Positions 23,848 through 29,019 of a DNA stretch of 31,197 nt are shown piece by piece; the stretch's first letter is position 1; each line of letters starts with the position of its first letter. The stretch spans positions 1-31,197 of IMG/VR virus record IMGVR_UViG_3300023172_000122; one strand, 5' to 3'. This stretch comes from a virus. The translations under genes were made by a program, and so were the position numbers. The notes beneath the pieces are model-generated. The model did no database searches. It was given only the letters and a program-made list of their open reading frames with translations, and was not told the DNA's origin.

Positions 23848-24258
23848 TCATTCCACCACGTTGAAGGTAGACCGGACGAAAGCCTCGAAATCCTCGAAGC
23901 TTGCGAAGGTGAGGCGTTCCCCGTCGCTACGAGCCTCTTCGAGGGCTAGAGCAGCCTCAAGGGCTGTGATCTCCTGTTCCACGAACCTTTCGATAGTGGG
24001 GTGGACGTAAGACCCGAAGCCGGCGCGGTATTCGCGCACAGCGTTCAACTGCTCCGAAACCTCGTATTCAGCGCGCATTTCGGCAGAGTAGTCTTCCACC
24101 GCCTCGTTGACGGTGATCAAACGACCCTCGATCAGCCCCTTGTTGAGGGGGCTGAGGTCGGGGAAGGTGCGGAGGATACCCTGAAGCTCGTCTGCTTCGC
24201 GAAGGGATTCAGCGAGACCGGGAATCACGGTATATTTCAGGTAGTTAGCGTTTGCCAT
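23848..24258 (-). CDS. Small acidic helical hypothetical protein
   Basis: The 136-residue product (MANANYLKYTVIPGLAESLR) is acidic and mostly helical, with repeated Ala/Glu-rich stretches (EQEITALEAALALEEARSDG) that suggest a coiled coil, and an aromatic end SFEDFEAFVRSTFNVVE. No family is recognised. It starts at 24258 in the display-hairpin leader described for its promoter and belongs to the first-class promoter genes. Confidence 0.72.
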   Translation of the reverse strand: MANANYLKYTVIPGLAESLREADELQGILRTFPDLSPLNKGLIEGRLITVNEAVEDYSAEMRAEYEVSEQLNAVREYRAGFGSYVHPTIERFVEQEITALEAALALEEARSDGERLTFASFEDFEAFVRSTFNVVE

Positions 24259-24340
24259 TTTGATCTCCTTCGATCAGTGTTGGGGGCTTCGTTGCCCCTT
24301 CTCCCCTATTATACGATCCAACAGTGTCAGATCGTGACAC
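24259..24340 (-). promoter_or_regulatory. Palindrome promoter with 5'-hairpin and SD-hairpin leader (A)
   Basis: On the minus strand: palindrome GTGTCA-CGATC-TGACAC (24324-24340), 10-11 bases, TATAAT (plus 24308-24313), hairpin GGGGC-AACGAA-GCCCC (24283-24298), then TGATC-GAAGGA-GATCA (24261-24276) with the ribosome binding site in the loop, then the ATG. No good -35 is seen 17 bases above TATAAT; the palindrome covers that place, as expected for an activator or repressor site. Confidence 0.75.
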
Positions 24341-24349
24341 ATGTCCGCA

Positions 24350-24781
24350 TTAATTGCGCAAACGTCGCAGGTCGTGCGCTTCGCCCATGCGTTCCATCAT
24401 AGCCCCCGCGGCTTCGGGGCTGGAGGCCAGAGGGATGCGAAAACCCCCTTCACGCAGGAGCTTGCAGCGGTAGAAGGAGATCTCCGCTTTGATCGCCTCC
24501 TCCTCCTCTGTGGAGGTCTCCACGAAGCGCATGCGCTCCTCTTCCTGCTCCGCTAGGCGGAGATGATCCGCCGTTGTGAGCGCAGCAATGGCAGCCTTGC
24601 GGGCTGCAACCCCCTCGCGGAGGGGCGTGAGGATGGACGCGAAGAGAGCGTCCATCTCCTCGGAGAGTTTGCCGGAAGCGTCGACGTGGTCGCGCATTGC
24701 GACGTGTGCGTCGATCTTGCGCTCCATGTCTGCGATTTCAAAGAGGAAAAGGTCTTTGGTTGCGTAGCTGTCGATTCTCAT
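24350..24781 (-). CDS. Small acidic helical hypothetical protein
   Basis: A 143-residue product, MRIDSYATKDLFLFEIADME, almost wholly helical with many Glu and Arg (REGVAARKAAIAALTTADHL, EQEEERMRFVETSTEEEEAI), consistent with a coiled coil. It has no recognisable motif. It shares promoter architecture with its neighbours and ends 10 bases before the next palindrome. Confidence 0.72.
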   Translation of the reverse strand: MRIDSYATKDLFLFEIADMERKIDAHVAMRDHVDASGKLSEEMDALFASILTPLREGVAARKAAIAALTTADHLRLAEQEEERMRFVETSTEEEEAIKAEISFYRCKLLREGGFRIPLASSPEAAGAMMERMGEAHDLRRLRN

Positions 24782-24866
24782 GCTTGATCTCCTTCGATCA
24801 TTGTGTGGGGCGTTGTTGCCCCCTTGCCCTCTATTATACGATCAACGTGTGACAGATCGTGTCACA
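24782..24866 (-). promoter_or_regulatory. Palindrome promoter with 5'-hairpin and SD-hairpin leader (B)
   Basis: Palindrome TGTGACA-CGATC-TGTCACA (24848-24866), TATAAT (plus 24833-24838), hairpin GGGGC-AACAAC-GCCCC (24807-24822) and TGATC-GAAGGA-GATCA (24785-24800). The palindrome has A/T in place of the T/A pair seen in copies A, C, G and H. Confidence 0.75.
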
Positions 24867-24868
24867 GG

Positions 24869-24967
24869 TCATGAGGGAAGCTGCAAAAAGAAGAAAATCA
24901 GGGCGGGGGCGAAGTAGAAGAGGGAAGCAATCAGGACACCAGCGAAAAGCTTAATTGTTTCAGACAT
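24869..24967 (-). CDS. 32-residue membrane micropeptide
   Basis: ATG at 24967-24965 with AGAGGTG nine bases before it opens a 32-codon frame, MSETIKLFAGVLIASLFYFA plus PALIFFFLQLPS, ending at 24869. It is a single hydrophobic helix with a short polar N-terminus. It is preceded by the AACCCTTTGATTTTC leader and followed by the next palindrome promoter, the usual place of a second-class gene, which makes it a real gene. Function unknown; a membrane-acting early peptide is a guess. Confidence 0.65.
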   Translation of the reverse strand: MSETIKLFAGVLIASLFYFAPALIFFFLQLPS

Positions 24968-24995
24968 TTAGCACCTCTTTGGAGGAAAAGGAAAA

Positions 24996-25010
24996 GAAAA
25001 TCAAAGGGTT
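24996..25010 (-). repeat. Leader box copy 3 (AACCCTTTGATTTTC)
   Basis: Exact copy 29 bases before the ATG of the micropeptide gene, just after the hairpin at 25021-25036. Confidence 0.65.
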
Positions 25011-25020
25011 AGAAGGGAAA

Positions 25021-25036
25021 CCGCCCAAAAGGGCGG
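25021..25036 (-). terminator. GC hairpin after the gene at 25046-25369
   Basis: CCGCCC-TTTT-GGGCGG lies 9 bases beyond the stop codon, followed on the minus strand by TTTCCC. The stem sequence is identical to that at 23814-23829, but the loop differs. Confidence 0.6.
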
Positions 25037-25045
25037 TGGTGAGGG

Positions 25046-25369
25046 TCAGAAAGCAACGTCTTCGTCTGTGAGGCCGTCAACGTCGACCTCTTCGGCATAG
25101 TCGAGGGAGATGTCGTCGAAATCGACCTTTTCCCCGTGACGCTCGGCCTCAAAGGACAGGGAGCCGGAAAGCCCGCGCTCCTCGCGCTCTTCGGCGCGCA
25201 TCTTGCGAAGCACGATCTTGTCTAGCTCGCGCATCAGCCAGAGGTAGCTGTCGAAACGCTCGCTGTTCTCGGCATCAGAGAGCTTCGGGAGACCCCTGGA
25301 ATCTCTCCACGCCGAAACGAAGGAAGTGTCTGATTTTGCTTTGTTTTTTCGCCATTCGCGGTACTGCAT
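25046..25369 (-). CDS. Small acidic hypothetical protein
   Basis: Start at 25369, where GGAG lies in the SD-hairpin leader; the frame stays open upstream through the promoter, which cannot be coding. The 107-residue product starts with a basic MQYREWRKNKAKSDTS and ends with a very acidic DFDDISLDYAEEVDVDGLTD. It has no known motif. The opposite charges of the two ends suggest a nucleic acid or protein binding adaptor, but this is not shown. Confidence 0.7.
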   Translation of the reverse strand: MQYREWRKNKAKSDTSFVSAWRDSRGLPKLSDAENSERFDSYLWLMRELDKIVLRKMRAEEREERGLSGSLSFEAERHGEKVDFDDISLDYAEEVDVDGLTDEDVAF

Positions 25370-25454
25370 AGTGATCTCCTTGGATCGTTGTGTGGGGCTT
25401 CGTTGCCCCCTGTGTCCCCTATTATACGATCGATCTGTGTCAGATCGTGACACA
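25370..25454 (-). promoter_or_regulatory. Palindrome promoter with 5'-hairpin and SD-hairpin leader (C)
   Basis: Palindrome TGTGTCA-CGATC-TGACACA (25436-25454), TATAAT (plus 25421-25426), hairpin GGGGC-AACGAA-GCCCC (25394-25409) and CGATC-CAAGGA-GATCA (25372-25387). Here the last base pair of the SD stem is lost (C opposite A). Confidence 0.75.
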
Positions 25455-25461
25455 CGTTGGA

Positions 25462-25665
25462 TCAATCCCTCCAGAAATCGTTGAAAAGCCAGTCCCCGCG
25501 GGCATCAGAGAGAACCTTGTCGATCGTTTGGTCTGGTGTCCAGCCAGCCTCGAAGCAATCGCAGAGGAGCATTTCCGCCTCCCTGCGGGAAAGAAGCTTC
25601 TCGATCGGGTGATCCATGCTTTCGAGGGTCTGGCAGACAGCAGCGACAAAGTATTGAAAATGCAT
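25462..25665 (-). CDS. Small acidic hypothetical protein
   Basis: Start at 25665 (CAGGAGAAAAACCT upstream). The 67-residue product has helices (MDHPIEKLLSRREAEMLLCD) and an aromatic end DWLFNDFWRD. It lies downstream of the second-class leader box and has no palindrome promoter of its own, so it is read from the promoter of the upstream gene. No family is recognised. Confidence 0.65.
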   Translation of the reverse strand: MHFQYFVAAVCQTLESMDHPIEKLLSRREAEMLLCDCFEAGWTPDQTIDKVLSDARGDWLFNDFWRD

Positions 25666-25695
25666 AGGTTTTTCTCCTGAAGGGAAAAAATGAAA

Positions 25696-25710
25696 GGAAA
25701 TCAAAGGGTT
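25696..25710 (-). repeat. Leader box copy 4 (AACCCTTTGATTTCC)
   Basis: Copy with one C change, 31 bases before the ATG at 25665. Confidence 0.6.
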
Positions 25711-25721
25711 AGGGGCTGAGG

Positions 25722-26012
25722 CTACCAAGTCTTGCGGGTGAGAGCCACCCAAGTACCTGATTTGTAAGGGTTTCCATCCATCAGGGGCTCCCAGTTTTTC
25801 TGGGAGAACGTGATCCACGGGCTGAGACGCTCTCTGGTGGTCTTCGACCAGCCGAAACCCCCGTCAGAGACAAGAACGGCGTCAGGGGTGACGCGGACGA
25901 TCTGGTTTCCGTGGAGGAAGACCGATCCGTCAGGGGTGACGCGGGTGTTGGATTTGTTGAATGATTTTCCGGTCTTCCAAGCGGTGAAGGCTTCTTGCGT
26001 GATCTTTCGCAT
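25722..26012 (-). CDS. DUF8033-like phage protein
   Basis: The 96-residue product has the order of a widespread small phage family: MRKITQEAFTAWKTGKSFNK, then SNTRVTP, VFLHGNQIVRV, a G-W-S-K-T-T-R-E-R-L segment and a Trp-rich end. I associate this order with DUF8033 proteins found in many T4-like and other lytic phages; function unknown. Its presence supports the phage origin of the GC-rich half. It is read from the promoter at 26013-26090. Confidence 0.78.
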   Translation of the reverse strand: MRKITQEAFTAWKTGKSFNKSNTRVTPDGSVFLHGNQIVRVTPDAVLVSDGGFGWSKTTRERLSPWITFSQKNWEPLMDGNPYKSGTWVALTRKTW

Positions 26013-26090
26013 GTGATCTCTCCTCAGTTGGTGGGCGTTGTTGCCCTGTGTCCTCTATTATACGATCGATCTGTGACAGATCGCGTCACA
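26013..26090 (-). promoter_or_regulatory. Palindrome promoter with 5'-hairpin leader (D)
   Basis: Palindrome TGTGACG-CGATC-TGTCACA (26072-26090; one mismatch), TATAAT (plus 26057-26062), hairpin GGGC-AACAAC-GCCC (26033-26046) and a GGAGAG ribosome site without a complete GATC stem. A block of GTGATTTC repeats adjoins it on the right. Confidence 0.7.
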
Positions 26091-26133
26091 CATGTGATTT
26101 CCTGTGCGATTTCGCACATGTGCAGGTGATTTC

Positions 26134-26637
26134 TCAGCGCGCCCCGTACAGGTCACGATCCCATTGACGGACGACAGGCTCTGCGAGAGCCTCATGGAGG
26201 GGAACAGGGACAGGTTCGCCCTTGATCCACCCCCAGTTGCGCTTGATCCACGCCTCTGGGTCTGTGAGGGTGTGAGAGATTGCGTAGAAGCCGCTGCCCT
26301 CCTTCACCTCGCGGTAATGAAGCAGAGCGGAAGACCCGACAAACAGGCCGAAGGAGCCTTCGACCTCTACGACCTCCCAGCCACCGAAGTCTGGGAGGAA
26401 CGCCTGAGCCATGAAGCCCTTGTCTGCGCCTTCGTAGACCCACATGTGCCAGTGGTCGTGCTTGGACATGAGGCGGTAGGTGTAGCCGCTGGTGGCGGTG
26501 TGGAAGGTGCTGGTTTCCCAGCACCAGCGGGGAAGGATGTTCCAGTAGCAAGCCTCGGATTGGTGCAAATCGTCGAGCCAGTGGGAGATTGCGAAGCCGT
26601 CAAGGTTGGTGTTGTAGGTGCGGAATGTGACTCTCAT
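26134..26637 (-). CDS. Trp-rich hypothetical protein
   Basis: Start at 26637 by conserved leader position. The 167-residue product is rich in Trp and His (QSEACYWNILPRWCWETSTF; MSKHDHWHMWVYEGADKG) with alternating strands, consistent with a small beta-rich fold. It has no known motif. Copies of GTGATTTC directly follow its stop codon. Confidence 0.7.
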   Translation of the reverse strand: MRVTFRTYNTNLDGFAISHWLDDLHQSEACYWNILPRWCWETSTFHTATSGYTYRLMSKHDHWHMWVYEGADKGFMAQAFLPDFGGWEVVEVEGSFGLFVGSSALLHYREVKEGSGFYAISHTLTDPEAWIKRNWGWIKGEPVPVPLHEALAEPVVRQWDRDLYGAR

Positions 26638-26706
26638 GGCGTGTTCTCCATTTTCTGGGGCTGAATTGCCCTTGCCCCCTATTATACGATCGGGGTGGAT
26701 CTTTCT
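26638..26706 (-). promoter_or_regulatory. Promoter without palindrome, with 5'-hairpin (E)
   Basis: TATAAT (plus 26681-26686) and hairpin GGGC-AATTCA-GCCC (26658-26671) are present, but the palindrome is missing; a lone TTGTCA lies 19 bases above TATAAT and may serve as a -35. Ribosome site GGAGAA. Confidence 0.6.
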
Positions 26707-26717
26707 GACAATTTTTT

Positions 26718-26740
26718 TCAACTATTTTGTAAACAGTTGA
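26718..26740. other. AT-rich inverted repeat between two genes
   Basis: TCAACT and AGTTGA, 6 bp with an 11-base spacer, in an AT-rich island within GC-rich DNA. It is flanked by a T-run on the left and TTTTG on the right. The U-run is on the plus strand, against the direction of the genes, so a terminator role for them is doubtful. Confidence 0.35.
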
Positions 26741-26753
26741 TTTTGAAGGGGAA

Positions 26754-27026
26754 TCAGACCCAACTGGATTCGTGCCAGCCTTCGCAGGCTGCTTCCACGT
26801 CCCATGTGATCGGGGATTCAAGGGGCAGATCGTCGACGTGGATCTCTCTGATCTCGATGGAATAGGGGACAGGAAGACGATCGAGATCCCCGAAGATCTC
26901 GTCCCTGCACCATTCGACGGCATGGGAGCGAGTGACGAACCAGAGAGGCGCACCTTCGGGGGAGCGATCGAAGAGGCGGAAGGTGCGATCGGGGGACTGA
27001 GCGAACCAGACGGTGAAGACTTTCAT
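26754..27026 (-). CDS. Small acidic hypothetical protein
   Basis: A 90-residue product (MKVFTVWFAQSPDRTFRLFD) with a strand-rich first half and an acidic end. It contains HAVEWCRDEIFGDLDRLPVP. No family is recognised. Start fixed by the SD-hairpin leader (F). It is the first gene to the right of the promoter-less AT island. Confidence 0.68.
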   Translation of the reverse strand: MKVFTVWFAQSPDRTFRLFDRSPEGAPLWFVTRSHAVEWCRDEIFGDLDRLPVPYSIEIREIHVDDLPLESPITWDVEAACEGWHESSWV

Positions 27027-27114
27027 GAGCGATCTCCTTTGATCGTTTTGGGTTGGTGGGGCTTTCTTGCCCTCGTGCTACATTATACGATCGACCTGTG
27101 TCAGATCGTGTCAC
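27027..27114 (-). promoter_or_regulatory. Palindrome promoter with 5'-hairpin and SD-hairpin leader (F)
   Basis: Half-matched palindrome GTGACA-CGATC-TGACAC (27098-27114), TATAAT (plus 27082-27087), hairpin GGGC-AAGAAA-GCCC (27059-27072) and CGATC-AAAGGA-GATCG (27030-27045), where the outer stem pair is C-G instead of the T-A of copies A and B. The palindrome overlaps the stop codon of the preceding gene. Confidence 0.72.
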
Positions 27115-27350
27115 AGGTGCTTCCCAGAAGCGAGAAACCAGACCTCTTCGAGCCTCGCGAGGTCTCCCTTGCGCTCCTCGATCACAATCGCGAGACGGTC
27201 GCAGGGGTTCTTGCGGAGATAGACGCGAAGGTCGGAGATCGCCCATTGTAGATCGTTGTGCGCCCACTGGAAAGCCTCCTCGTCTCCTAAGCTCTTGATC
27301 CCATTGCGTAACAGGAAAGCCTCGTGCTGCTCCCAAAGCTCGTTCCTCAT
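27111..27350 (-). CDS. Small acidic helical hypothetical protein
   Basis: Start at 27350 by leader position. The 79-residue product (MRNELWEQHEAFLLRNGIKS) is helical, with EEAFQWAHNDLQWAISDLRV and an end DLARLEEVWFLASGKHL. No family is recognised. It ends on the next promoter's palindrome. Confidence 0.68.
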   Translation of the reverse strand: MRNELWEQHEAFLLRNGIKSLGDEEAFQWAHNDLQWAISDLRVYLRKNPCDRLAIVIEERKGDLARLEEVWFLASGKHL

Positions 27351-27439
27351 GGCGATCTCCTTTGATCGGTGTGTGGTTTCTGGGGCTTTCTTGCCCTCGC
27401 CCTCTATTATACGATCGATCTGTGTCAGATCGTGACACA
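27351..27439 (-). promoter_or_regulatory. Palindrome promoter with 5'-hairpin and SD-hairpin leader (G)
   Basis: Palindrome TGTGTCA-CGATC-TGACACA (27421-27439), TATAAT (plus 27406-27411), hairpin GGGC-AAGAAA-GCCC (27383-27396) and CGATC-AAAGGA-GATCG (27353-27368). It is almost the same as F but has the perfect palindrome. Confidence 0.75.
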
Positions 27440-27493
27440 CGTTTCTAGAAAAGGATTCCAGGGATCTCCAACCCCTTGATCTCAAAATGAAAT

Positions 27494-27550
27494 CGAGTGG
27501 CCTTTAGGAGGGGGGTAAATCAAACCCCCGTGTTTCTCGGGGTTTGCGGG
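27494..27550. repeat. Flanking repeat, copy at the 3' end of the gene
   Basis: About 57 bases that closely match 27744-27800, including GGGGGTTTGATT, ACCCCCC and CTCGGGGTTTGCG-like parts. It lies at the stop codon of the gene at 27520-27741, whose last codons and stop are read through the repeat. The other copy is in that gene's own leader. Confidence 0.65.
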
Positions 27551-27741
27551 AATTGGGGATCTGGCGTGTTCCCTCGTGGGTGCGCCATGACCCGTGTCCA
27601 GTCAAGCGCGGTTTGCCTGCGTTGCGGGTGCAGGACAATCGCTGCCGCCCACAGGGGCGGGGTTTGCGCTCGTGCAGGGGTGATTTCCTGTGGGCGTGTG
27701 CCGCCAATCTGTGCCTGTACTTGCTTGATTTCTTTGGACAT
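27520..27741 (-). CDS. Small basic Pro/Arg-rich hypothetical protein
   Basis: Start at 27741 (AAAGGAGACTCGAAA upstream). The 73-residue product (MSKEIKQVQAQIGGTRPQEI) is Pro/Arg/Gln-rich and probably disordered; it contains RRQTALDWTRVMAHPRGN. Its end (PQTPRNTGV) is encoded inside the 3' copy of a flanking repeat, so the C-terminus may have been set by a recombination event. No family is recognised and this gene is less certain than its neighbours. Confidence 0.45.
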   Translation of the reverse strand: MSKEIKQVQAQIGGTRPQEITPARAQTPPLWAAAIVLHPQRRQTALDWTRVMAHPRGNTPDPQFPQTPRNTGV

Positions 27742-27885
27742 TTTCGAGTCTCCTTTAGGGGGGGTGCTAATCAAACCCCCCTATTTCTCGGTGTTTGCGA
27801 AAAACGCTGTTTTCTCGTGTGTGGGTGATTTCTCCTCTGCCTCGTCCTTTTATTATACCATGCATATGTGTCATATCGTGACACA
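27742..27885 (-). promoter_or_regulatory. Palindrome promoter with long leader (H)
   Basis: Palindrome TGTGTCA-CGATA-TGACACA (27867-27885) and TATAAT (plus 27852-27857). The leader is longer (about 105 bases) and holds the 5' copy of the flanking repeat with a GGGGGG/CCCCCC hairpin (27758-27781) instead of the short GGGC hairpin. Confidence 0.65.
27744..27800. repeat. Flanking repeat, copy in the leader
   Basis: The second copy of the 57-base repeat, between promoter H and the ATG at 27741. It contains the ribosome site CTAAAGGAGAC; in the other copy the same place reads CTAAAGGCCAC. Confidence 0.65.
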
Positions 27886-28211
27886 GGTGATTTCCTGTGT
27901 GATTTCCCACAGGTACAGGTGATTTCTCCAGCAGGTCTCTAATCCCCTATTGGTGGGGATTTGCGAACTTGTCATTACCTGTGGATTTCCTGTGGAAAAA
28001 CCTGTGGAAAACCCCGCAAACCCGCGCCATTACTGGGGTTAAGAGCCCCACACTTTTCAATGATTTCCAAACACGCGCCCCCGTAGGTGATTTCTGGCAA
28101 GGCGCAGGTGATTTCTCCTCTCGTATCTGTGGGGGTGTTAGGTGGTTTCTCCTGCCCACCCACAGGTGATTTCTTGCCCCCGCAGGTGATTTCTCACTCG
28201 AAGGTGATTCC
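27825..28211. repeat. GTGATTTC repeats and DnaA-box-like sites, candidate origin or control region
   Basis: The gene-free stretch between 27742 and 28221 carries eight exact GTGATTTC copies (27825, 27887, 27899, 27919, 28087, 28108, 28166, 28186) and two variants (28142, 28204), all in one orientation and often within CAGGTGATTTCT. Between them lie three tandem boxes, TGTGGATTT (27980), TGTGGAAAA (27991) and TGTGGAAAA (28003), spaced 11-12 bases and close to the reverse of the DnaA box TTATCCACA. Repeats plus DnaA-like boxes fit an iteron-type origin; a repeat-based regulator site is the alternative. Confidence 0.5.
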
Positions 28212-28221
28212 TCCTTTTAAA

Positions 28222-28476
28222 TCAAAGACAAAGGTTTGTTTTGTTATCCTCGATCTTTTTGAGGTCTCGCCTGTCACGCAGGACGGGGCTGTCCTGCCCA
28301 GCGTGAAGGACAAGCAATTGATCACCCTCCTCACCGACCACGAACCCATGCAGTCGCTTCTCGGCATCCTTGTAGTCTGTTGGAGAAAACAGCGGAGTCT
28401 CTTTCATGAACTGGAAACTAAACCTGATGAGAGGGCTGCTATACCTGACCCAATCTCCTTTTTTAATTTTTGTCAT
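28222..28476 (-). CDS. Small KOW-like protein, paralogue 1
   Basis: Start at 28476; the ATG overlaps the end of the preceding gene by 14 bases, so it is coupled. The 84-residue product starts MTKIKKGDWVRYSSPLIRFS and continues with HGFVVGEEGDQLLVLHAGQD, a G-D-W-V then G-x-V-V-x-x-x-G-D pattern as in small SH3/KOW-type barrels. Function unknown, and nucleic acid binding is only a possibility. It is related to its neighbour (paralogue 2). Confidence 0.68.
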   Translation of the reverse strand: MTKIKKGDWVRYSSPLIRFSFQFMKETPLFSPTDYKDAEKRLHGFVVGEEGDQLLVLHAGQDSPVLRDRRDLKKIEDNKTNLCL

Positions 28477-28663
28477 TGTTATCCTCGGCTCTTTCGAGGA
28501 CGAGCAGGTTGAATCCGAGGGTTCTTGCAGGGGTGGTTCTTCCCACAAAAAGGACGAGCAACCAATGACCACAACCCTCAGTCTGCGAGAAGTCGCGAAC
28601 AACGATCCCCTCCTCGTCTCGGAAATTACAGTGAACCCAATCTCCTTCAGTTGGTCTTTTCAT
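28463..28663 (-). CDS. Small KOW-like protein, paralogue 2
   Basis: Start at 28663 (GGAGGGAGAGC upstream). The 66-residue product has TEGDWVHCNFRDEEGIVVRD and WLLVLFVGRTTPARTLG, matching the first paralogue in GDWV and the following LLVL element. The two form a two-gene operon behind the TTGATC promoter. Confidence 0.68.
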   Translation of the reverse strand: MKRPTEGDWVHCNFRDEEGIVVRDFSQTEGCGHWLLVLFVGRTTPARTLGFNLLVLERAEDNNDKN

Positions 28664-28685
28664 GCTCTCCCTCCTTTCTGCACCT

Positions 28686-28714
28686 ATTATAGCAAAAAGA
28701 TCAGGATCGATCAA
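28686..28714 (-). promoter_or_regulatory. TTGATC-type sigma70 promoter 1
   Basis: On the minus strand TTGATC (plus 28709-28714), a 17-base spacer and TATAAT (plus 28686-28691) precede the ATG at 28663. The spacer sequence is identical to that of the promoter at 29942-29970. It contains a GATCCTGATC pair. Confidence 0.75.
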
Positions 28715-28724
28715 ATAAAAGATC

Positions 28725-28772
28725 CTGAACAAAATCAAGGGGATGAGCCTTTGGTTGACTCAACCCCCTGAT
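28725..28772 (-). terminator. Intrinsic terminator after the lipoprotein gene
   Basis: On the minus strand ATCAGGGGGTTGAG and CTCATCCCCTTGAT pair at 12 of 14 positions with an 11-base loop and are followed by TTTTG. It lies 20 bases beyond the stop codon at 28792 and directly upstream of the promoter at 28686-28714. Confidence 0.7.
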
Positions 28773-28791
28773 CTTGCTAAGGAAAAAACTT

Positions 28792-29019
28792 TCAGTCTTT
28801 GTTTGTGCCGCCTCCGGGGAGGGCAACGCCTCCTTCTTTTGTGTCTCCTTCGGCTACACCTCCGTCAACCTCCTGTTTTTCTTCTTTTTTCTCTTCTCGT
28901 GGCTCCGCCACCTTTTCACTGGCTGCGTCACCAGCGACGGTTTCGCCTCCTTTGCTTGCTGTGCATCCGATGGACACGAGGGTCATGAAGACCACCATAA
29001 TCAAAATTGCTTTTCTCAT
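28792..29019 (-). CDS. Small lipoprotein
   Basis: The 75-residue product has a basic start MRKAILIMVVFMTLVSIGC with the lipobox LVSIGC (Cys19) and a Glu/Gly-rich disordered mature part. It should be lipid-anchored on the periplasmic side. The ATG overlaps the TGA of the ArdC-like gene (ATGA, 29016-29019), so both are translated together. Phage lipoproteins can block receptors or superinfection; that role is only an inference. Confidence 0.75.
   Translation of the reverse strand: MRKAILIMVVFMTLVSIGCTASKGGETVAGDAASEKVAEPREEKKEEKQEVDGGVAEGDTKEGGVALPGGGTNKD

Noticed and set aside
26104-26664. Plus-strand open frame of 186 codons in the GC-rich half
   Set aside because: It lies opposite a gene with promoter and leader; GC-rich DNA gives long antisense frames. 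No start signals were found.
24324-27885. Palindromic repeats read as a CRISPR array
   Set aside because: The copies lie hundreds of bases apart, each next to a promoter, with genes in between; there are no spacers of equal length and no cas genes.
27975-28163. Small minus-strand open frame in the repeat region
   Set aside because: It has no start signal, crosses the DnaA-like boxes, and is explained by repeats that partly keep the frame.
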